Positions 15,400 through 21,177 of a stretch of 21,177 bases of DNA are shown piece by piece. The notes below the pieces were generated by a model, which was not told the origin of the DNA, made no database searches, and saw nothing but the letters and a program-made list of their open reading frames with translations. The position numbers and the translations under genes were made by a program. The DNA comes from Lichenicoccus sp964245755 (GTDB lineage Bacteria; Pseudomonadota; Alphaproteobacteria; Acetobacterales; Acetobacteraceae). The stretch is taken from contig CAXTNV010000057.1 in NCBI GenBank assembly GCA_964245755.1, positions 1-21,177 on the forward strand. The letters are read 5' to 3'. Position 1 is the stretch's first letter; every line of letters starts with the position of its first letter.

Positions 15400-16322
15400 T
15401 GCGGGGGCGATCCGCCTGGCTGGCCGGCAGCGCCGTCGGCGCCTGCCTGCTGCTCGCCGCCTGCGGCGGTGCCGACCGCACCGAGGCGAGCTTCGCCCAG
15501 CCCGACTACAGCTACCTGCCGAAGCTGCGGCTGAACGTGGGCACGATCGCGGTCGAGGATCACGTCGCACCGGCGGCGGATCCGAACGAGCTCAGCCAGG
15601 ATGCGCCGGTGCCGCCGGCGCAGGCGCTGCGGCAGATGGCGGGCGACCGGCTGCTTGCCGCCGGCACTTCCGGCGCCGGGGTGTTCACGATCGACCAGGC
15701 CTCGATCACCGGTACCGGCGGCGGCGCCCTGGACGGGCATCTGTCGGCGCATCTCGACATCCTGACCGCGAATGGCGGCCACGCCGGCTACGCCGAGGCG
15801 CACGTCTCGCGGCAGTTCGTGCCCGGCGGGGGAACCTCCGACGGCGGCACCCGGGCACAGCTCTACCAGCTGACGACGCAGATGATGCAGGATATGAACG
15901 TGGAGCTCGAGTACCAGGTCCGCCGCTCGCTGCGCGACTGGCTGGTCGACGCCTCCGGGACGCCGATCGCCGGCAGCGTGGAGCAGCAGACGCTCGCACC
16001 TCCCGGCGCTGATGCGTCGCCGGCCGCGGCGCCCGGCGGCACTCCCGTCGGCACCGCCCCGGTCGGTGCAACGCCGGTCGGTGCAACGCCGGTCGGCAGC
16101 ACGCCGGTCGGCGCCACTCCTTTCGGGGTGCCGCCGACGGCCCAGGGCGCGGCGCCGATCCAGCTGGCGCCGGACGTCTCCGCCGCTCCGCCGCAGGCAC
16201 CGGTGCCTCCGCAGGCGCCGGCGGCCCTGCCGCGTTCGCCGCAGCCCGGCTTCCTGCAGCCGCCACTCGAGGCCGCGCCGCCGGCCCCCGCCCAGAATGG
16301 CGGAGGATCCGCACCACCCTGA
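15399..16322 (+). CDS. Unknown lipoprotein with TPVGA tandem repeats
   Basis: The product is a predicted 307-residue lipoprotein: MRGRSAWLAG, a hydrophobic segment (about 9-20), and lipobox LAAC with Cys22. The folded part (about 40-200) includes DYSYLPKLRLNVGTIAVED, LRQMAGDRLLAAGTSGAGVF, a Gly-rich HLSAHLDILTANGGHAGYAEA and QMMQDMNVELEYQVRRSLRDWL. I do not recognise the family. The C-terminal third is low complexity: six pentapeptides of the form TPVGA (215-244), then a Pro/Ala/Gln-rich tail, which could span the periplasm or peptidoglycan. The ATG at 15399 shares its A with the upstream stop codon (TGATG). The cell-envelope location is inferred from the signal peptide. Confidence 0.8.
   Translation: MRGRSAWLAGSAVGACLLLAACGGADRTEASFAQPDYSYLPKLRLNVGTIAVEDHVAPAADPNELSQDAPVPPAQALRQMAGDRLLAAGTSGAGVFTIDQASITGTGGGALDGHLSAHLDILTANGGHAGYAEAHVSRQFVPGGGTSDGGTRAQLYQLTTQMMQDMNVELEYQVRRSLRDWLVDASGTPIAGSVEQQTLAPPGADASPAAAPGGTPVGTAPVGATPVGATPVGSTPVGATPFGVPPTAQGAAPIQLAPDVSAAPPQAPVPPQAPAALPRSPQPGFLQPPLEAAPPAPAQNGGGSAPP
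16041..16130 (+). repeat. Six tandem 15-bp units within the lipoprotein gene
   Basis: Six successive 15-base units resemble ACGCCGGTCGGTGCA and encode TPVGT, APVGA, TPVGA, TPVGS, TPVGA and TPFGV. The central units are nearly identical and the outer ones have diverged. Fifteen-base units keep the frame when copy number changes. Confidence 0.85.
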
Positions 16323-16349
16323 CGAGCGGGGGCGATCAGGAGCGGGCGA

Positions 16350-17024
16350 TCACGAAAGGAAGCCGGAGGCGATGTTGACGGTCACGGCGATGATCACGGT
16401 GTTGAAGACGAAGCCGAGGAAGCCGTGCAGCGTCGCCACCCGGCGCAGCTTGCGCGAGGCGATCTGCACGTCCGAGACCTGGAACGTCATGCCGAGCACG
16501 ATGGAGAAATAGGTGAAGTCCCAGTAGTCGGGGTCGTTCTCGGAGGGGAACTGCAGGCCGCCATCGGGATGCGCGCCGTCGCTGCGCTGGTAGTATTCGT
16601 GCGCATAGCGCATCGCGAACGTCGCCTGCATCACCAGCCACGACAGCAGCAGCGTCAGCGCGACCAGCCCGACATGCAGCTCGCGCAGGCGCACCGTCAG
16701 GTCCTTGCCGCCGGAGAAGCCGCTGATGATCGCGGCGAAGCTTACCGAGACGCCGAACAGCGTCACCGCGAAGATGGTCCATTCCCCCTCCTGCTGCGCA
16801 TCCGCGTTGGCCGGCATCGCCGAAGCCGGCGTCGTGCTGAACCAGATCGCGCACAGCAGCAGGAACACCAGGCTGCCGACGTCCCAGCCGATGATCACCC
16901 GCGCATCGCCGCGCAGCGGCAGCCCGAGCCCGGTGATCGCGCCGTAAGCGAGCAGGCCGACGAGCAGGCCGATGAAGCTGCGCTTGTGGCCGGTGAGGAT
17001 CTTGACGAGGCTGGACATGGACAC
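16350..17024 (-). CDS. DUF1345-family membrane protein
   Basis: This inner-membrane protein of 224 residues has five predicted transmembrane segments, at about 17-34, 42-62, 82-103, 117-137 and 200-221. The family signature YWDFTYFSIVLGMTFQVSD (168-185 region) lies in the last periplasmic/cytoplasmic loop, with DVQIASRKLRRVATLHGFLGF following. The function of DUF1345 is unknown. I chose the GTG at 17024 because a GGAG lies five bases upstream; the ATG two codons later is possible. It follows the DsbD-like gene by 64 bp on the same strand. Its end faces the lipoprotein gene across only 27 bp. Confidence 0.88.
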   Translation of the reverse strand: MSMSSLVKILTGHKRSFIGLLVGLLAYGAITGLGLPLRGDARVIIGWDVGSLVFLLLCAIWFSTTPASAMPANADAQQEGEWTIFAVTLFGVSVSFAAIISGFSGGKDLTVRLRELHVGLVALTLLLSWLVMQATFAMRYAHEYYQRSDGAHPDGGLQFPSENDPDYWDFTYFSIVLGMTFQVSDVQIASRKLRRVATLHGFLGFVFNTVIIAVTVNIASGFLS

Positions 17025-17029
17025 CTGAA

Positions 17030-17033
17030 CTCC
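17030..17033 (-). promoter_or_regulatory. Ribosome-binding site deciding the DUF1345 start
   Basis: GGAG on the minus strand is five bases from the GTG at 17024 and eleven from the ATG at 17018. The spacing favours the GTG. Confidence 0.5.
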
Positions 17034-17053
17034 AGAGCTTCGGCAGCAGGCCG

Positions 17054-17071
17054 CCGGGGCCGACGCCCCGG
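17054..17071 (-). terminator. GC hairpin between the dsbD-like gene and the DUF1345 gene
   Basis: A perfect 7-bp stem (CCGGGGC / GCCCCGG) with a 4-base loop lies 17 bp past the stop of the dsbD-like gene. No T-run follows. It may be a partial terminator or an mRNA processing/stability hairpin between the two genes. Confidence 0.35.
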
Positions 17072-17088
17072 ATCCCGATCGAGCGGTG

Positions 17089-19212
17089 CTACAGCGAGCC
17101 GTCGACTTCGTGCAGGATCGCGCCGGCGGTCAGGATCTGCGGCAGCACGCGGCCTTCGCCGCCGCCGGGGGGATAGTAGACGTAGAACGGCACGCCCTCG
17201 CGGCCATGCTCGCGCAGGAAGCCGGTGATCGCCGGATCGCGCCGGGTCCAGTCGCCCCGAAGGGTGGCCACGCGGTGGGCCGCGAACGCGTCGCGCACCG
17301 ACGCCGGGGCCAGGGCGATCCGCTCGTTCACCAGGCAGGTCACGCACCACGCGGCGGTCATGTCGACGAACACCGGGCGGCCCTGCGCGCGCAGCGCCGC
17401 CAGCCGGCCCTGGCTGAACGCTTCCGTGCCCGCACTCGACGTCGCCGCCGGGCGCGCGGCGGAAAGGCCGGGAAGCAGGGCCAGAGCCGCCAGGATGCAG
17501 AGCCCGGCCAGGCTCCTGCACGGTGCCGGCCGGCGCATCGCCGGACGCTGCGACAGCCCGAGCAGCCATCCCGCCAGAGCCAGCAGCACCATGCCCGACC
17601 CGAGCACCAGGACGCCGCGGTCGCCGCCCTCGATCGCCGTTACCCAGGCCAGCCAGACGCAGGAGGCGAAGATCGGGAACGACAGCGCCTGGCGCAACAC
17701 CAGCATCCAGTTGCCCGGACGCGGCAGCCGCGCCGCCAGCCCGGGGAGCGAGGCGAGCAGCACGTAGGGCAGCGCCAGCCCGAGCCCGAGGGCGAGGAAC
17801 ACCGCCATGCCGGCCGCGGGCGCCGCCGACAGCGCGCCGGCGACGGCAACGCCCATGAACGGGGCGGTGCAAGGGGTCGCGACCAGCACCGCCAGCAGGC
17901 CGGTGGCGAAGTCGCCGGCGTGGCCGCGCCGTGCGGCGAGCTCCTGGCCGAGCCCGGTCACCCCGGCACCGATCTCGAACAGGCCCGCGAGGTTGAGCCC
18001 GACCCCGAACAGCAGCCAGCAGGTGCCGGCGACGAACAGCGGCGACTGGAACTGGAAACCCCAGCCCGCCAGGGAGCCCGCCGCGCGGAGCCCCAGCATC
18101 ACGCCGCCGAGCACTGCGAACGCGGCCAGCACGCCCGCGGTGTAGAACCAGGCGCTGCGCCGCATCTCGGGCCGCGCCGCCCCGGACATGCGGCTCAGCG
18201 CCAGCGCCTTCATCGCCAGCACCGGAAACACGCACGGCATCAGGTTGAGCACGATCCCTCCCAGCAGCGCGAACAGCATCAGCCGCGGCAGCGTCGCCCA
18301 GCCGTGGCCGTGGCTCGCCGGAGCCGGGCCGCGCGCGGCGCTGACGCTCAGCACGCTCTCGTTGCCGGCGGCGTCACGCAACACCACCAGCCCGTCCAGC
18401 CGCGCGTCGGCCGCCAGTGCTGCGGTCGGCCGGAGCCGGATCGCGACCGTGTCGACGGCGAGGCTGACCGGCTGCGCCGCCGCCTGGTCGATCAGGCCGG
18501 CTGTGGCGGGAAGGAACCAGGCATCGTGCACCGAGCGTGGGCCCAGGCCGCTGCCGGACAGGGACAGCACACCGTCCGGCGCCAGTCGCGCCGTGAACGG
18601 GGACGGCAGCGGCTGTCGCGCCCGGGCGGCGGCGAACAATGCTGCCAGCCGCGACGGCGCGGGAGCGCCCGGGGGCAGATCCAGCCGGAACACGCCGTGC
18701 TCCGGCACGCACACGTTGGCGCAGGCGAGCCAGTCCGCGGTCGCCTGCAGGTGCAGCGTGCCGCGGGCATCTTCGGCGCGGGCAGCCGGGAGCGGTTTCA
18801 GTGTCACCGGCAGCAGCACGTCGCCGGTGTAGCCGTAGCTCATCAGCGGGCCGTCCGGCAGGCGCTGCGGCGCCGGCCAGTCGATCGTGCCGGCGCTGCC
18901 GGAGGCCGCGCCGGACGCGGTGATCGCGATCGTCGCGGCGGCGCCGGCATCGCCGGGATTGGACCAGTAGGTGTGCCAGCCTGGAGCCAGCTGCAGCCGC
19001 AGGCCCAGCCGCAGCTCGTGCCCGGCGGTGAATGCGTCACTCTCGCTGATCAGGCTCGCGGTGTCGTGCGCTGTCGCCACCGGATCGCTCTGCGCGGCCG
19101 CGGCCGGCAGCGCCAGCAGCACCGTCAGGGCCAGCGCCGCAGCAAGTGCCGGCGCGATCGCAGGAGAGTGGATGGTTGCGGCGGCGGACGATGCGGCGCG
19201 GATGCGGTTCAT
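17089..19212 (-). CDS. DsbD-family protein-disulfide reductase
   Basis: This membrane electron conduit passes reducing equivalents from cytoplasmic thioredoxin to periplasmic thiol proteins. The 707-residue protein has three parts. First comes a signal peptide (to about 40), then a periplasmic N-terminal domain with LAPGWHTYWSNPGDAG (75-90) and a Cys164/Cys168 pair in WLACANVCVPEHG. Next is the membrane core, with its redox cysteines Cys327 in LNLMPCVFP and Cys448 in VATPCTAPF. Last is a C-terminal thioredoxin-like domain with AAWCVTC (Cys623, Cys626) and a cis-Pro in GVPFYVYY. All redox cysteines are present. The N-terminal domain looks like the broader DsbD/ScsB type rather than close Escherichia coli DsbD, so I leave the symbol blank. 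The start is the ATG at 19212, divergent from hrpB. Confidence 0.9.
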   Translation of the reverse strand: MNRIRAASSAAATIHSPAIAPALAAALALTVLLALPAAAAQSDPVATAHDTASLISESDAFTAGHELRLGLRLQLAPGWHTYWSNPGDAGAAATIAITASGAASGSAGTIDWPAPQRLPDGPLMSYGYTGDVLLPVTLKPLPAARAEDARGTLHLQATADWLACANVCVPEHGVFRLDLPPGAPAPSRLAALFAAARARQPLPSPFTARLAPDGVLSLSGSGLGPRSVHDAWFLPATAGLIDQAAAQPVSLAVDTVAIRLRPTAALAADARLDGLVVLRDAAGNESVLSVSAARGPAPASHGHGWATLPRLMLFALLGGIVLNLMPCVFPVLAMKALALSRMSGAARPEMRRSAWFYTAGVLAAFAVLGGVMLGLRAAGSLAGWGFQFQSPLFVAGTCWLLFGVGLNLAGLFEIGAGVTGLGQELAARRGHAGDFATGLLAVLVATPCTAPFMGVAVAGALSAAPAAGMAVFLALGLGLALPYVLLASLPGLAARLPRPGNWMLVLRQALSFPIFASCVWLAWVTAIEGGDRGVLVLGSGMVLLALAGWLLGLSQRPAMRRPAPCRSLAGLCILAALALLPGLSAARPAATSSAGTEAFSQGRLAALRAQGRPVFVDMTAAWCVTCLVNERIALAPASVRDAFAAHRVATLRGDWTRRDPAITGFLREHGREGVPFYVYYPPGGGEGRVLPQILTAGAILHEVDGSL

Positions 19213-19293
19213 GCGCGTCCTGATAGCACGAAGCCTTGCCCGGCACCCGGGGGCCTTCCGCGCCGACGCCGCGCGGGCCATACAGCGGGACAG
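19213..19293. other. Divergent intergenic spacer of the dsbD-like gene and hrpB
   Basis: Only 81 bp separate the two divergent starts, so their promoters must overlap or lie within the coding sequences. I see no clear -10/-35 pair. Confidence 0.4.
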
Positions 19294-20953
19294 ATGGCCG
19301 ACCCGTTCCCGCCGCTGCCCGACGGGCTGCTCCAGACGCTGCCGGTCGCCGAAGCGCTGCCGGCGCTTCGCGAGGCGTTGCGCCCGCACCCGAACGCGGT
19401 GCTGATCGCCCCCCCCCGCGCCGGCAAGACGACCCTGGTGCCGCTCGCCCGGCAGGGCGAGGCCTGGCTCGCCGAGGCGCGGATCGTGATGCTGGAGCCG
19501 CGCCGCATCGCCGCGCGTGCGGCGGCGCAGCGCATGGCGTCGCTGCTCGGCGAGCCGGCGGGCGGCCTGGTCGGCTACCGCACCCGGCTGGACTCCGCAG
19601 TATCGGTACGCACCCGGATCGAGGTGGTGACCGAGGGTCTGCTGGTGCGCCGCCTGCTCGGGGACGCGTCTCTGGAGGGGGTCGGCTGCGTGATCTTCGA
19701 CGAGGTGCACGAGCGCAGCCTCGATGCGGACATGGCGCTGGCGTTCTGCCTCGACCTGCAGCGCATCCTGCGGCCGGAGCTGCGCCTGCTGGCGATGTCG
19801 GCGACAGCGGACGGCGCCGCCCTGTCGCGCGTTCTCGACGCCGCGGTGATCGAGAGCACGGGCCGCCTGTTCCCGGTCGAGATCCGTCATGCCGCCCGCG
19901 ATCCGGCGGGCCTGCGCGAGCTGCCGGAGACGATGGCGCGCGCGATCCGCGCCGCCCTCGACGACCGTGCGGCGCCGCAGGGCGTGCCGTCGGGCGACAT
20001 CCTCGCCTTCCTGCCGGGCATCGGCGAGATCCGCCGCACCGCCGCCGCCCTGGTCGGTCTCGAAGCCGACATCCTGCCGCTGCACGGCGAACTGCCGCCC
20101 GCCGAGCAGGACCGGGTGCTGCGCCCGGAGGCGCCGGATGCGTCCGGGCCGCGGCCCAGGCGCCGGGTGGTGCTCGCCACCTCGATCGCGGAGACCTCGC
20201 TGACCGTTCCGGGGGTGCGGATCGTCGTCGATGGCGGATTCCGCCGCGCGCCGCGGCTCGATGCCGGCAGCGGGCTGTCGCGGCTGGAGACGCTGCGCAT
20301 CAGCCGTGCGGCCGCGGCGCAGCGCGCCGGGCGCGCCGGACGCGAGGCGCCGGGGCTGGCGATCCGCCTCTGGACCGAGGCCAGCGGGCGCGGCCTCGCG
20401 CTGCGCGACCGGCCGGAGATCCTCGACGCCGAACTCGCCGGCTTCTGCCTGGACGCCGCGGGCTGGACCAGGGCCACGGGTACCGCGGCGTCCGCGCTGC
20501 GGCTCGCGGATCCGCCGCCGGCCGGTGCGCTGGAAGCCGCGCGCACCCTGCTCACCGGCCTCGGCGCGCTGGACGGCCAGGGGGCCATCACCGCGTCCGG
20601 CCTGCGCATGACCGAATTGGGCGCGCATCCGCGGCTCGCGGCGATGATGCTGTCGGCGTGCGACCCGGCAGGGGCGGCGCTGGCCGCCGACCTCGCCGCA
20701 CTGCTGGAGGAGCGCGACCCGCTTCGCGGCCGCGGTTCGGGCGCGAACTTCGTCGAGCCGCCCGCCGACGTCGAGGCGCGGCTGAGGCTGATCGCCGGCG
20801 GGGATCATCCGCTCGCCGACCGCGGCGCGCTGGAGCGCATCCGCCAGGCGGCCAGGGCCTACCGGCGTCGCCTCGGCACGCGCGCCACCGCCGCCGGCGA
20901 TGCGGCGGCCCTGCTCGCGGCGGCGTATCCGGACCGCATCGCGCAGCGCCGCG
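19294..20953 (+). CDS. hrpB: ATP-dependent RNA helicase HrpB, correctly oriented part (truncated)
   Basis: HrpB is a DEAH/DExH-type RNA helicase of uncertain cellular role. About 553 residues are in the right orientation. They include Walker A APPRAGKTT (39-47, with Arg where Gly is common), LEPRRIAARAAAQRM (motif Ia), IFDEVHERSLDADMAL (motif II), LLAMSATADG (motif III), ATSIAETSLTVPGVRIVVDGG (motif V) and QRAGRAGR (motif VI). The winged-helix/ratchet region follows with LGAHPRLAAMML and the family block YPDRIAQRR. Immediately after RIAQRR (20953) the expected continuation stops and the DNA turns into the reverse complement of later hrpB sequence. The plus frame stays open to the window edge, but its last ~75 residues are nonsense. 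The normal length is about 820 residues. The ATG at 19294 has GGGA just upstream. Confidence 0.92.
19409..19417 (+). repeat. C9 homopolymer within the hrpB Walker A codons
   Basis: Nine consecutive C residues encode part of the APPRAGK motif. Slippage here would shift the frame near the start of the gene. Confidence 0.8.
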
Positions 20954-21177
20954 CCGGAAACCGGATCCAGCGCATGCTCGGCCTGCTCCTCACAGCGTGC
21001 CAGCAGCGCCGCCGGCAGCGCGTCCGCGTCGAGGCGGGCGGCGAGGCGGATCTGCGGCGCGGCACGCAGCTGCAGGGCGGCCGCGACCAGCAGCGGGGCG
21101 TCGGCCAGCGCGTCGTCGCGCTTCAGCCGGGCGCCGCCGCCGCCGGACAGCCGGCAGGCACCCGGCTCGCCGCGGCG
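20954..21177 (-). pseudogene. hrpB: Inverted fragment of hrpB (continuation of the gene in reverse)
   Basis: Read on the minus strand from the window end, this segment encodes RRGEPGACRLSGGGGARL, then LADAPLLVAAALQL, PQIRLAARLDADALPAALLA and EHALDPVSGAALR. This is the order and content expected of HrpB directly after YPDRIAQRR. So about 75 residues of hrpB are present but inverted relative to the body of the gene. Short self-complementary sequence lies at the junction (GCGCAGCGCCGCG, 20941-20953) and CGCCGCGGCG is found at the window end. The remaining ~190 residues of HrpB are not in the window. An assembly or library fold-back at a contig end is the simplest cause; a real small inversion is possible. 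Confidence 0.8.

Noticed and set aside
19213..20808. Extension of the dsbD-like frame by 500 codons opposite hrpB
   Set aside because: A signal peptide begins at the ATG at 19212. The upstream part is Arg/Gln/Ala-rich shadow sequence of hrpB.

Overview
The window is a high-GC (by eye about 70%) bacterial chromosome segment. Gene content and protein signatures suggest an alphaproteobacterium, most likely Acetobacteraceae/Rhodospirillales. The supporting signs are the ribF-ileS-lspA-DUF3035(BamF) run, an argD-argF-hslO run, CarD, a DUF6481 protein and a DUF1345 membrane protein. It carries ordinary housekeeping DNA. I see no phage, IS element, CRISPR array, defence island, tRNA or rRNA. Base composition and codon use look even throughout.

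Layout. Positions 1-8971 are a long minus-strand series. In transcription order it reads: DUF6481 protein, recX, tatA, mtnB, a 31-codon ORF, mtnC, ribF, ileS, lspA, a BamF-like lipoprotein gene, and mutL (running off the left edge). Several joints overlap by 1-4 bases, which implies translational coupling. A divergent spacer leads to carD on the plus strand (9186-9770). Opposing it is a minus-strand pair, cspA plus a 57-residue basic microprotein. Plus-strand genes then run from 10523 to 16322: argD, argF, an unknown 108-residue protein, hslO (Hsp33), an unknown protein interrupted by a 100-N gap, and an unknown lipoprotein. Back on the minus strand, a DsbD-family reductase gene precedes a DUF1345 membrane protein gene. 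hrpB runs rightward to the window end.

How the genes work together. argD and argF are consecutive arginine-biosynthesis steps. mtnB and mtnC are two steps of methionine salvage, but mtnD, which acts at the next step, is absent. ribF, ileS and lspA form a common conserved block. LspA and the BamF-like lipoprotein both belong to envelope biogenesis. Hsp33, DsbD and RecX/MutL are stress, redox and DNA-repair functions.

Two places show assembly-type anomalies. The N gap is flanked by identical 55-bp sequences; merging them restores one continuous reading frame. The last ~224 bp contain the continuation of hrpB in inverted orientation. The most biologically interesting points are the apparent ATT/ATC start of the DUF6481 gene, the lack of a conventional start for recX beside it, the cspA-microprotein operon, and the coupled pair of unrecognised genes at 14234-16322. 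I did not find convincing evidence of a new multi-gene system.
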